NCBI RefSeq assembly: GCF_026241755.1
Contig: NZ_JAPJDA010000005.1
Span: 1-64,000, forward strand
Reading direction: 5' to 3'
DNA from: Salinimicrobium profundisediminis
GTDB taxonomy: Bacteria > Bacteroidota > Bacteroidia > Flavobacteriales > Flavobacteriaceae
DNA: 64,000 nucleotides
Shown here: positions 1 to 6,687 of the stretch, one piece after another
Numbering within the stretch: position 1 is the first letter of the stretch
How the letters are laid out: each line of letters opens with the position of its first letter
Program-made: the position numbers and the translations under genes
The notes under the pieces: generated by a model
Seen by the model: the letters and a program-made list of their open reading frames with translations, nothing else
Databases searched by the model: none
Told to the model about the DNA's origin: nothing

Positions 1-65
1 AGGTCACAGGTGTAAAGGCAGTAATGTCATAGCCGAGTGATACTAATAATCCGTATAGCTTAGTG
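1..65 (+). rRNA. 23S ribosomal RNA, 3' end (partial)
   Basis: The first bases carry the conserved tail of bacterial 23S rRNA: a GTAAAGGCAGTAATGTCATAG stretch followed by GATACTAATAATCCGT. The 5S gene follows about 170 nt later in the same direction, which is the usual 16S-23S-5S order. The exact 3' end is uncertain by about 10 nt. The rest of the gene lies outside the window. Confidence 0.9.
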
Positions 66-70
66 CGCTT

Positions 71-90
71 CCCGGCCTGCAAGGGCCGGG
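71..90 (+). other. GC-rich hairpin in the 23S-5S spacer
   Basis: CCCGGCC at 71-77 pairs with GGCCGGG at 84-90 around a 6-nt loop. It lies just after the 23S tail and could be an rRNA processing stem or an inserted repeat. The rest of the spacer (91-234) is AT-rich and ends in a low-complexity run (ACTGATCACTGAACACTG) of the kind seen between other genes here. Confidence 0.5.
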
Positions 91-234
91 GAGGATAACC
101 TGAAGCTTAATATACTGCTCAAAGTGTTTTCTTATATTATTATTTTCCAACTATGTCAAAGTTATTAGGTATGATATCTAGTAAGTAATCATGGCTACTG
201 CCAACTGATCACTGAACACTGCATACTAACGATT

Positions 235-343
<109 letters not shown>

Positions 344-347
344 TTTT

Positions 348-381
348 AAACCCTTCATCATTTATTTGATGAAGGGTTTTT
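348..381 (+). terminator. rrn operon terminator
   Basis: AACCCTTCATCA and TGATGAAGGGTT form a 12-bp stem with a short AT loop, followed by seven T residues. It sits 5-6 nt after the 5S end, the expected place for the intrinsic terminator of the rRNA operon. Confidence 0.9.
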
Positions 382-464
382 TTATGCCCTAAAATTAGCA
401 AGGCCTGTAGCCACGCTTCTTCAGAGTGGAGGGAGGATCAAGAACAAAAGTTAGAGATTAAGCA

Positions 465-560
465 GGAGGGGGATTGCAGTACAAAAGCTTAATCTGGAAC
501 CAAATCTCAGCACCCCTCCCTTCCAGGGAGGGGCAATCTGCCGCAGGTGGATGGGGAGGG
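465..560. repeat. 96-nt GC-rich direct repeat, left copy
   Basis: This copy matches 1996-2091 at 93 of 96 positions by eye. It holds two hairpins in a row: CCCCTCCC/GGGAGGGG and a TCYGCC-GCAG-GGYGGA stem. It is followed by ATCAAGAACAAAAGTT, which also occurs just upstream (435-451), so a larger unit (about 120 nt) seems to be tandemly arranged here and interrupted by the insertion sequence. Confidence 0.85.
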
Positions 561-581
561 ATCAAGAACAAAAGTTGTGGA

Positions 582-1574
582 CTAGCTAAATAATGTAGTT
601 AATCTGTACAGGAAAAATTCTACATTTTTCACCCCTCTAAATTGACTTCTAAAAGCTTTAATTTTTGCATTGAATGATTCTGCTGAAGCATTTGTGCTTC
701 TATTTCTAAAGTAGTTTAAGATCGATCTGTAGTTGAGACTTATTGTTGTGGCAACGGTGTTAAATGATTTAAATCCGGATTCTTCTACTTCTTTATACCA
801 ATGGGCTAATCTTGTATATCCTGCTTCAATAGATTTTGTCTGGTTAAATACATTTCTAAGGCTATTGACAAGTGCATAGGCTTTATCAATGTCTGTATAT
901 TCATGGAACAAGATTTTAGCTCTTTTAGATTGACTTTCTGTCCATTTCGATGGAGCTTTGTATAGCAGATATCTACTCCTGGCCAATAACTGTTTCCTGG
1001 TATCTCCATTGGTAAAGGTCTCTGGAGTATAACTTTGGCCTTTTAATTTTCTCTTCTGTATCTGCTCGTTTTCATAATCAATTGCTTCCCATCGATGCTT
1101 GATCCGGAGGTTCTGAAGGGCTTCAATAGCCAGCTTCTGGACGTGGAATCGATCTGTGACTTTTATTGCTTTTGGAAAACATTTCTGCACGATAAGCTTC
1201 ATGGAATGAGCCATATCTAAGCTTATCTCCTTCACTTTATTGCGTTGATAAGAAGGGATCTTTAGTAATTGCTCAATGATAGCTTCAGCTTTAGTACCGG
1301 CAATAATAGCTACAAGTGCTCCTTTTTTACCTTTAGCCTTCTTATTGGTGATGATCGTGTAGAGCTCTCCTTTGGATAGAGCAGTCTCATCAATGGAGAG
1401 GTAAGGTCCCATATTCTCTGGAAAGATAAGCCACTTTCTGGCGTGCTTCTTTTCTTTCCACTGCTTAAAATCACTCAGAAAGTCTTTGTACTGGCGCTGC
1501 AGTTTCTTTCCATTGACACTGTAGAAACTTCCAATAGTATGGCAGTCAGAAGCCTTAGTATCGACTAATTTCTT
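582..1574 (-). CDS. IS transposase, catalytic part (ORF2), DDE type
   Basis: The reading frame is open from about 1574 to the stop at 582, about 330 codons; the first ATG is only at 1412, well inside the conserved region. Family features are those of ISL3-type DDE transposases: SIDET near 1395 (first D), SLDMAHS (second D region), VTDRFHVQKL, and ASAESFNAKIKAFRSQ near the C-terminus (the E). The frame lies +1 relative to ORF1 and overlaps its last 6 codons, so the full enzyme probably needs a frameshift or a non-ATG restart near 1574-1560. No internal stop is seen, so the copy may still be active. Confidence 0.8.
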   Translation of the reverse strand, partial: KKLVDTKASDCHTIGSFYSVNGKKLQRQYKDFLSDFKQWKEKKHARKWLIFPENMGPYLSIDETALSKGELYTIITNKKAKGKKGALVAIIAGTKAEAIIEQLLKIPSYQRNKVKEISLDMAHSMKLIVQKCFPKAIKVTDRFHVQKLAIEALQNLRIKHRWEAIDYENEQIQKRKLKGQSYTPETFTNGDTRKQLLARSRYLLYKAPSKWTESQSKRAKILFHEYTDIDKAYALVNSLRNVFNQTKSIEAGYTRLAHWYKEVEESGFKSFNTVATTISLNYRSILNYFRNRSTNASAESFNAKIKAFRSQFRGVKNVEFFLYRLTTLFS

Positions 1575-1911
1575 TTAAAAAAGCAGCGAACTCGTTGGTC
1601 ATACGTGTTCCCTGTGCTACTAAGTTCCAGTCTCTTTGCACTACCTGTCCGGTATCTTTATCCAACCATCGACGGCGTTTCACATGAAGATAAACGGTGT
1701 TTCCCCGGAGCGGAAAGTCTTGAATAGTAATTTCTTTGTGGAAACCTTTAGATACTAAAATCTTTGAAGAATGTTCGTCAGGAGGGATATTGCGTTCTTC
1801 AAAATAAAGATGAAGTACTTCTTTTTCTTTTCTACTCTTTTCTAAGTCAAAATTCTCCACCAAGAATTGTGGAAGTACAAGCTTAATCAGGTCCAGGTAA
1901 TTATTATCCAC
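1555..1911 (-). CDS. IS transposase N-terminal region (ORF1)
   Basis: This 118-aa protein matches in length and character the N-terminal partner of two-ORF ISAon1-type elements: a charged helical start (KSRKEKEVLHLYFEE), then a beta-rich part with LHVKRRRWLDKDTG that resembles the zinc-ribbon/DNA-binding front of ISL3 transposases but without cysteines. It ends FLKEISRY at 1555. The 3' end contains T TTT TTA AAA G, a run prone to slippage. It likely binds the element ends when fused to ORF2; that is inference from family layout. Confidence 0.75.
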   Translation of the reverse strand: MDNNYLDLIKLVLPQFLVENFDLEKSRKEKEVLHLYFEERNIPPDEHSSKILVSKGFHKEITIQDFPLRGNTVYLHVKRRRWLDKDTGQVVQRDWNLVAQGTRMTNEFAAFLKEISRY

Positions 1912-1995
1912 CTACAGTAATTTTTCTGCAAAGATCGAGATTTACTCCAATTCCTCCACAACATTTAGGAATGATCCCTAACCACTCCTCAGAGA

Positions 1996-2091
1996 GGAGG
2001 GGGATTGCAGTAGAAAAGCTTAATCTGGAACCAAATCTCAGCACCCCTCCCTTCCAGGGAGGGGCAATCCGCCGCAGGCGGATGGGGAGGG
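1996..2091. repeat. 96-nt GC-rich direct repeat, right copy
   Basis: Direct repeat of 465-560, differing at three positions by eye (C/G near position 18, and two T/C changes that keep the second hairpin paired). With the left copy it brackets the insertion sequence at a period of 1531 bp. It is preceded by CACTCCTCAGAGAGGAGGGG, itself a small inverted repeat. Confidence 0.85.
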
Positions 2092-2141
2092 TCTTCTTTT
2101 CTCAAAATTTCTTCAGGAAACATAAACGAAGAATTTACCCC

Positions 2142-2166
2142 GCTGGCGCGGATTTGTAATCCGTGC
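2142..2166. repeat. 25-nt imperfect palindrome, copy 1
   Basis: GCTGGCGCGGATTTGTAATC continuing to CCGTGC; the arms GCGCGGATT and AATCCGTGC pair (9 bp with one G-U) around TGT. An identical 25-mer lies at 2361-2385. This is a type of short interspersed element I associate with Bacteroidota genomes. Confidence 0.75.
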
Positions 2167-2225
2167 TCTGTCACCCAACAAGCATCCCGGTCCCCATGCA
2201 CCACCCCGTCTCCGTCTCCCGGCGG

Positions 2226-2342
2226 ATCCACCCCTCCTCAGCTGAGGAGGGGAACATTTAAGCGAGAAGCTTCTGTAGAAAACGACTTTCAGCACCCCTA
2301 CCTTCTAGGGAGGGGCAATCTGCCTGTGGCGGATGGGAAGGG
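2226..2342. repeat. Diverged third copy of the GC-rich hairpin repeat
   Basis: It keeps the order of the other copies: CTCC hairpin, GAAGCTT-like middle, TTTCAGCACCCCT, a CCCT-AGGG hairpin, GGGGCAATCTGCC, and GCGGATGGGAAGGG, but with many changes and a different middle. CCCCTCCTCAG at 2231-2241 followed by CTGAGGAGGGG at 2242-2252 is a perfect 22-bp palindrome. Confidence 0.7.
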
Positions 2343-2360
2343 TCTCGCTTCCGAAATGTG

Positions 2361-2385
2361 GCTGGCGCGGATTTGTAATCCGTGC
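2361..2385. repeat. 25-nt imperfect palindrome, copy 2
   Basis: Identical over 25 nt to 2142-2166. The sequence after it (GGGTTAACC) differs from copy 1, so the repeat unit is about 25 nt. Confidence 0.75.
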
Positions 2386-2484
2386 CGGGTTAACCAAAAC
2401 AACTTCCTGGAAATATTCACGGCCTGCAGCCACCCCAACAAAGAGAGGAGGGTAGAGTTTGTAAAAAATACTATTTCGGAAACC

Positions 2485-2498
2485 GTTGGCGCGGATTT
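2485..2498. repeat. Truncated copy of the 25-nt palindrome
   Basis: GTTGGCGCGGATTT matches the left half of the 25-nt element (one change) and stops exactly where the stop codon of the DUF4268 gene begins (2501-2499). The element may have been cut by a rearrangement that joined the repeat patch to the gene. Confidence 0.55.
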
Positions 2499-2927
2499 CT
2501 ACTGTTCAATAAAATCCCTGTACTCCAGGAAAAAGCGCTCCATGGCATCCATGTTTTTATCGAGCCATAACTGAACCTTTGACCAGTCTTTTTTATTGTG
2601 GATATCAACACCGGGTAGAGTGACGTAGATGCGGGAAATTATTTTCCCATCGTCCAGCTGATAAGATTTGTCAAAAACTGCTTCAGGTAAAAACTCATCT
2701 TTAAGAATCACCTTCAGGCTTTCGAATTTCTCAAAATAGTAAAGTCGCATGATCTCATCATTAGCATCGAGATCTATAGAAACTTCAGCAGTATCGCGGG
2801 TAAAAGTGAATTTTAAAGAGAGGTCTTTAATTCTGGTGTTGTATAAAAGCCACTTTCGGACGTAATTTTTTCCGAAGCTGGTCCAGAATTCCTGGCGAAT
2901 CTTTTTACTTTCAGCACGACTGTACAT
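2499..2927 (-). CDS. DUF4268 family protein
   Basis: A soluble 142-aa protein that I recognise as DUF4268, a small alpha/beta family with an endonuclease-like look in some annotations but no proven function. The N-terminus has RQEFWTSFGKNYVRKWLLYN, typical of the family; the middle alternates beta strands and acidic turns, and the end is an amphipathic helix (KNMDAMERFFLEYRD). No signal peptide. It is the last gene of a minus-strand run with the ZIP transporter (3-nt gap at 2928-2930) and the methyltransferase. The stop codon touches a truncated interspersed repeat. Confidence 0.75.
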   Translation of the reverse strand: MYSRAESKKIRQEFWTSFGKNYVRKWLLYNTRIKDLSLKFTFTRDTAEVSIDLDANDEIMRLYYFEKFESLKVILKDEFLPEAVFDKSYQLDDGKIISRIYVTLPGVDIHNKKDWSKVQLWLDKNMDAMERFFLEYRDFIEQ

Positions 2928-2930
2928 GTT

Positions 2931-3599
2931 CTAGAGAAAATAAGCCAATAAAATTCCGGAAATGACCACAGCTAGTTTTGTAGCATTAAAACTATGGTTT
3001 TTTGAGGCTTCAAATAGTATGGTTGTAGAAACGTGAAGAAAAATCCCTATGACCATTGCATTGATGTAAGCTGAATATTCTTCAGAGATAATAAAATTTG
3101 CATGCATCCAGCTGCCCAGTGGCGTCATTAATCCGAAGACCGCAAGAAAAAGAAAGGCTTTGTATTTTGCTATTTTTGAATGGAATAAAAAAGCAGCCAG
3201 TATTGCGGCGACTGGGATCTTATGGATCACTACCCCATGAAGTAAATCGCTGCTTTGATTTAATGGAAAACCTTCAAGAAGGGCGTGAAGTGATAGACTC
3301 AGGAGCAGGAGATAAGGAAATTTTACCGAATTACCGCTGTGGTGCATGTGCCCATGTTCTACACCTTTAGAGAGAAATTCCAGGAAAATCTGTAAGAGGA
3401 GCCCGGCCATGATGAACAATCCAACCTTATCAAATCCGGAGCTGTAGACTTCGGGTAGCATTTCGAATACTGTTACCGAAAGGAGAAAAGCACCGCTAAA
3501 AGAAAGTAATAGCTGAAAGCCGGTGGAGGAGGACGGTTTTAAGAATAGAGATATTAAATACCCTATTACCACCGCTATTAATGGCAGTATATACAGCAT
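2931..3599 (-). CDS. ZIP family metal transporter
   Basis: A 222-aa inner-membrane protein with about seven to eight hydrophobic segments, predicted to take up divalent metal (zinc or iron) as ZIP family proteins do. The family signature is visible: HALLEGFPL in TM4 and GVVIHKIPVA in TM5, each carrying the paired H and G/E residues that form the metal site, plus a His-rich loop (EHGHMHHSG) in front of TM4. Length is typical of short bacterial ZIPs. The start ATG overlaps the stop of the upstream methyltransferase gene (TAATG), showing translational coupling. Substrate cannot be read from sequence. Confidence 0.88.
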   Translation of the reverse strand: MLYILPLIAVVIGYLISLFLKPSSSTGFQLLLSFSGAFLLSVTVFEMLPEVYSSGFDKVGLFIMAGLLLQIFLEFLSKGVEHGHMHHSGNSVKFPYLLLLSLSLHALLEGFPLNQSSDLLHGVVIHKIPVAAILAAFLFHSKIAKYKAFLFLAVFGLMTPLGSWMHANFIISEEYSAYINAMVIGIFLHVSTTILFEASKNHSFNATKLAVVISGILLAYFL

Positions 3600-4330
3600 T
3601 ATTTAAATACAAGTATTAATCGGTCAGATTTAATTTTATCGTATGGCTGTAGGTTGTAGTTCCCAAACGTGTGAACCAGTTCAATTCCTGCTTTTTCAAA
3701 GTAGTAAAGAAAATTTTCCAAAGTAAAAGCTTTCACCTTTTCTGAATAGGCATATTCTTCTCCTTCGTCTTCAAATTCTATATCTTTAACTATATATCCG
3801 TTTTCAACCTTTCTGGTAATATTAAAAGTAATTCCCTGCACTGTTTTTACTTCAGAAGGCACGAGGTTATCGATCACTTTAACCACGTTCATAAAATCAA
3901 TGACTCCCCAGCCACCTTCTTTGATCTCCTTTTTTATAGATAAAATACTCTCCCGGTTTTCTTTTTCATCTTCAAAATAGCCAAGGCTGGTGAAAAGATT
4001 AAAAACAGCATCATATTGTTCGTCCATTGGCTTGCACATGCAGTGGGTATGAAAGTGCAAATTTTCATTTTCAAACTGTTTGGCGTACGCAATGCTGTTA
4101 ACAGAGAGATCTACACCAGTAACATCAAACCCTAGCTTGTTGAGATAAACAGAATGTCTTCCTTTACCGCAGGCCAGGTCAAGTATACTTGCCCCTTGAG
4201 GAAGTTTTAAAAAGGTAATGAGGTTCTGCATGAACTGCTGTGCTTCTTCATCACCCCGATTCTTATATAAAATATGGTAGTATGGAGTGTCAAACCACGA
4301 AGAAAACCATCTATTTGCTGCTAATTCCAT
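3599..4330 (-). CDS. Class I SAM-dependent methyltransferase
   Basis: A 243-aa cytoplasmic methyltransferase. Motif I is ILDLACGKGRHSVYL, followed by GFDVTGVDLS (acidic end of strand 2) and FNLFTSLGYF and GGWGVIDFMNVV for motifs IV-V. This SAM fold with D-L-A-C-G-x-G-R is common in small-molecule methyltransferases; the substrate is unknown. A longer frame reaches 4393, but ATG at 4330 is preferred because it begins MELAANRWFSSWFD and is preceded by a TAATTTTG promoter box ending 6 nt before it. It runs divergently from the THUMP methyltransferase gene and is coupled to the ZIP gene. Confidence 0.82.
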   Translation of the reverse strand: MELAANRWFSSWFDTPYYHILYKNRGDEEAQQFMQNLITFLKLPQGASILDLACGKGRHSVYLNKLGFDVTGVDLSVNSIAYAKQFENENLHFHTHCMCKPMDEQYDAVFNLFTSLGYFEDEKENRESILSIKKEIKEGGWGVIDFMNVVKVIDNLVPSEVKTVQGITFNITRKVENGYIVKDIEFEDEGEEYAYSEKVKAFTLENFLYYFEKAGIELVHTFGNYNLQPYDKIKSDRLILVFK

Positions 4331-4336
4331 ATCCTG

Positions 4337-4344
4337 CAAAATTA
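4337..4344 (-). promoter_or_regulatory. -7 box of the methyltransferase gene
   Basis: TAATTTTG on the minus strand fits the Bacteroidota -7 consensus TAnnTTTG. Only CAGGAT separates it from the ATG at 4330, so the transcript would have almost no leader. Confidence 0.6.
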
Positions 4345-4347
4345 GTG

Positions 4348-4355
4348 TATTTTTG
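4348..4355 (+). promoter_or_regulatory. -7 box of the THUMP methyltransferase gene
   Basis: TATTTTTG fits TAnnTTTG and lies 20 nt before ATG at 4376. It is back to back with the minus-strand box at 4337-4344, with only 3 nt between them. Confidence 0.6.
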
Positions 4356-4375
4356 TCTCTCACAGAAAATAACAA

Positions 4376-5536
4376 ATGGGAAATAATTATCAAATGGTTG
4401 CCAAAACACTTTTTGGTTTTGAACCATTACTTGCCAAAGAATTGAGAAACCTGGGAGCTATAGATGTACGGGAAGGAGTACGTTCTGTTTCATTCTATGG
4501 GGACAAAGGTTTCATGTATAAAGCCAACCTTTCCCTGCGCACCGCCATAAAAGTGCTGAAACCAATTGCGACCTTCAGGGTTTTTTCTGAAGATGACCTT
4601 TACAATGAGGTTAACAAAATTGCGTGGGAAAAATACATGGATTCAAATCAGACTCTGGCAATTGATGCTACTGTACATTCTGATAAATTCACTCATTCTA
4701 AATATGTAGCTCTTAAATCAAAAGATGCTATTGTTGATAGATTCAGGGACAGGACCGGAGAACGCCCCGGGATTGACCTTGATTTCCCTTCCTTGCGCAT
4801 CAACATTCACATTGAGAAAGAGTATTGTACAGTTTCACTCGATAGTTCGGGACAATCGTTGCACAAACGTGGCTATAAATCGTCTACCAATATTGCACCC
4901 ATAAATGAAGTTTTAGCAGCGGGGATGCTCTTACATTCAGGCTGGGATGGGCAGTGTGACTTTATTGATCCCATGTGTGGTAGTGGTACTATTCTTATAG
5001 AGGCTGCCATGATTGCCTGTAATATTCCTCCCAATTTGAATAGAAAGGAATTTGGCTTTGAAAAGTGGAAAGATTGGGATGAAGATCTTTTTGAAAAAAT
5101 TCAGGAGTCGGTACTAAAGAAAATGCGGGATTTTCATTTCACCATCAAAGGCTACGACAAGGCACCATCTGCAGTTCATAAAGCCAAAGATAATGTTGAC
5201 AATGCTAATCTTGCGGAATTCATTGCGGTAGAACACGAAGATTTTTTCAAGACTGAAAAGCAAACAGAAAGACATTTGCATATGGTGTTTAATCCGCCTT
5301 ATGGAGAACGTCTTAGTATAGATATGCCTGTATTCTACAAATCTATTGGTGACACGCTTAAGCAGAGTTATCCTGGCACCCATGCCTGGTTTATAACTTC
5401 TAATCTTGAAGCTATTAAACATGTAGGTTTAAGGCCTTCCCGAAAAATCAAATTATTTAATGGAGCCCTTGAATCAAAGCTGCTTAAATACGAGATCTAC
5501 GAAGGATCCAAAAAAGCTAAAAAACAAGAAAATTAG
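4376..5536 (+). CDS. THUMP-domain class I SAM RNA methyltransferase (RlmL-like)
   Basis: A 386-aa RNA methyltransferase, probably making N2-methylguanosine in 23S rRNA like RlmL, or a tRNA position like TrmN. An N-terminal THUMP-type RNA-binding domain (residues about 1-160, starting MVAKTLFGFEPLLAKEL) precedes a Rossmann catalytic domain with DPMCGSGTILIEAAMIA as motif I and FNPPYGERL as the NPPY catalytic motif. The length matches the RlmL half of the E. coli RlmKL fusion without the RlmK part. The start at 4376 is preferred because family members usually begin a few residues before MVAK. It is a single gene between a divergent methyltransferase and a convergent DUF6048 gene. Confidence 0.85.
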   Translation: MGNNYQMVAKTLFGFEPLLAKELRNLGAIDVREGVRSVSFYGDKGFMYKANLSLRTAIKVLKPIATFRVFSEDDLYNEVNKIAWEKYMDSNQTLAIDATVHSDKFTHSKYVALKSKDAIVDRFRDRTGERPGIDLDFPSLRINIHIEKEYCTVSLDSSGQSLHKRGYKSSTNIAPINEVLAAGMLLHSGWDGQCDFIDPMCGSGTILIEAAMIACNIPPNLNRKEFGFEKWKDWDEDLFEKIQESVLKKMRDFHFTIKGYDKAPSAVHKAKDNVDNANLAEFIAVEHEDFFKTEKQTERHLHMVFNPPYGERLSIDMPVFYKSIGDTLKQSYPGTHAWFITSNLEAIKHVGLRPSRKIKLFNGALESKLLKYEIYEGSKKAKKQEN

Positions 5537-5537
5537 G

Positions 5538-6233
5538 CTACTGCCTGTAGAGAGGGATCAAATAAGAAATGGAGTAGCCGTAACCAACGCCAAGGCTACT
5601 CCCATCATAGGTTCTGTTAAATCCGGGGATGTAGAGATTGTCAAAATTCCCCGGTTTAGTCTCATTGATCTTTTTCTTGAGCTCTACATGCACCCCAAGA
5701 TAAAGGTTGTTCAAAACTTCCACTTTTGTGCCTAATTTTACTTCAAGCCATCCTGCAGTAAGATTATTGAATTCACGGCCTTCAGCTCTTATATCTGGTT
5801 CAAAATAAGGGTTCCGGTCGTATATGGAGTATTCCTCCAGTTCGGTGGAAAATGAGGCGAAACCATAACGCAATCCGATGTAAATTAGGTTTTGCATCCC
5901 GGTCCAGTTATGGTAGAAATTGTAATCTCCCCCAAGTTTAACGTAGCTTCCTTTTGCAGAAGCCGTCACATTTGGCTGCGAGATCACGTTCTGTTCATTT
6001 CCAATTTCTCCCGCCAGGTAAATGTTTTCATACAACCGGTAATCGGCTTTGACCTCCAGGCCCTGATAATCCTCTTCAATAAGCATCTTGATGGGCTTAG
6101 ACAGGTCGATCCCCACACGCAGCCCATATTTTTCACGTACATCAACAGTGTCTGTTACCGCTTGCTGGGCAAAGACTGCTGAAGAATGAAACCAAAAACT
6201 AGTGAGTAAAATAAATATGAGCCTCTGTTTCAT
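5538..6233 (-). CDS. DUF6048 family outer-membrane-like protein
   Basis: The product (231 aa from ATG 6233) starts MKQRLIFILLTSFWFHSSA and continues to VFAQQ, a clear Sec signal peptide. The rest alternates short amphipathic strands (VKLGGDYNFYHNW, NLIYIGLRYGFASF, AGWLEVKLGTKVEV, GVHVELKKK) and ends in SYLIPLYRQ, as expected of a small outer-membrane beta-barrel. I recognise it as DUF6048, which flavobacteria keep next to DUF6452 and rlmD. A longer frame to 6305 is less likely because it would bury the signal peptide. It overlaps the DUF6452 gene by 35 nt. Function unknown. Confidence 0.8.
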   Translation of the reverse strand: MKQRLIFILLTSFWFHSSAVFAQQAVTDTVDVREKYGLRVGIDLSKPIKMLIEEDYQGLEVKADYRLYENIYLAGEIGNEQNVISQPNVTASAKGSYVKLGGDYNFYHNWTGMQNLIYIGLRYGFASFSTELEEYSIYDRNPYFEPDIRAEGREFNNLTAGWLEVKLGTKVEVLNNLYLGVHVELKKKINETKPGNFDNLYIPGFNRTYDGSSLGVGYGYSISYLIPLYRQ

Positions 6234-6687
6234 TTTCAACGCTTTCTTGTATAATAGTTTCTGAAAGTATCCAGTTATTCTCATCTTCATGAATTGCAAC
6301 ATCAAGGCTGTTGTAATTTACTTTATAACCACAGGCGCGATTGAGATATTCAAGGTCTGGAGAATAAGTAAAAGTTACTGTATCTGCATTTTCTTCCTCG
6401 CTGCCAGAATTGATAGTGAAAATATATTCTGTGAAGTTTTCATCGGTTCTAAGTGGCAGGCTAACAGTATTTACAGTGGTTGGCCCCATCAAAATTTCTT
6501 CCTTACCACTGGCGCGAACCATTAGGTTTGGTACTGCTTTTAAACGTGTAGGGTCAAGCGGATCATAAAATTCAATTACCAGTAGCGAAGTGGTCTCAGT
6601 TCCTTCAGGACAAATATCGTCTCGCTGGCACCCAAGGGTGAGGAAAATAAAACCTGCTAAAAAAAGCCATTTTTGGAACCTGTTCAT
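6199..6687 (-). CDS. DUF6452 family lipoprotein
   Basis: A 162-aa exported protein: MNRFQKWLFLAGFIFLTLGC gives a signal peptide ending in a lipobox (LTLGC), so it is probably anchored in a membrane by its Cys. The mature part has a second region with CxY near the end (RACGYKVNYNSLDV) and beta-rich character. I recognise DUF6452. ATG at 6687 is chosen because it overlaps the rlmD stop as ATGA, a translational-coupling arrangement. It probably works with the DUF6048 protein encoded just downstream; that is inferred from the conserved pairing. Confidence 0.8.
   Translation of the reverse strand: MNRFQKWLFLAGFIFLTLGCQRDDICPEGTETTSLLVIEFYDPLDPTRLKAVPNLMVRASGKEEILMGPTTVNTVSLPLRTDENFTEYIFTINSGSEEENADTVTFTYSPDLEYLNRACGYKVNYNSLDVAIHEDENNWILSETIIQESVENETEAHIYFTH

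Larger units (their letters stand above)
574..1962 (-). mobile_element. ISL3-like (ISAon1-type) insertion sequence, about 1.39 kb
   Basis: The element carries two consecutive transposase ORFs on the minus strand. Its ends share inverted GTTGTGGA at 574-581 and TCCACAAC at 1955-1962; both ends also carry AAAAATT about 38 nt further in, with weaker matches between. The stop codon of the second ORF lies 8-10 nt inside the left end. I could not find a convincing target-site duplication, so the exact borders may differ by a few bases. The element sits between two direct copies of a 96-nt repeat, next to an rRNA operon. Confidence 0.8.
1963..2498. other. Gene-free repeat patch
   Basis: This 536-bp stretch holds no credible gene; its short ORFs run through GC-rich hairpins. 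It contains the right copy of the 96-nt repeat (1996-2091), a diverged third copy (about 2226-2342), a perfect 22-bp palindrome (2231-2252), and three copies of a GGCGCGGATTT element (2142, 2361, 2485). A GGCCTGYAGCCAC motif at 2430-2443 is also found at 401-413. The patch looks like an accumulation site for interspersed repeats. Confidence 0.7.

Noticed and set aside
66-234. tRNA gene in the 23S-5S spacer
   Set aside because: No cloverleaf, no TTCRANY loop; the spacer is AT-rich with one GC hairpin.
1561-1590. -1 programmed frameshift at T-TTT-TTA in the transposase
   Set aside because: The heptamer fits the pattern, but the second frame is +1 relative to the first, so -1 slippage would not enter it; recorded instead as a +1 relation.
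1971-2574. Several 60-82-aa open frames in the repeat patch
   Set aside because: They run through GC-rich hairpin repeats on both strands and share sequence only because the repeats do; no protein features.
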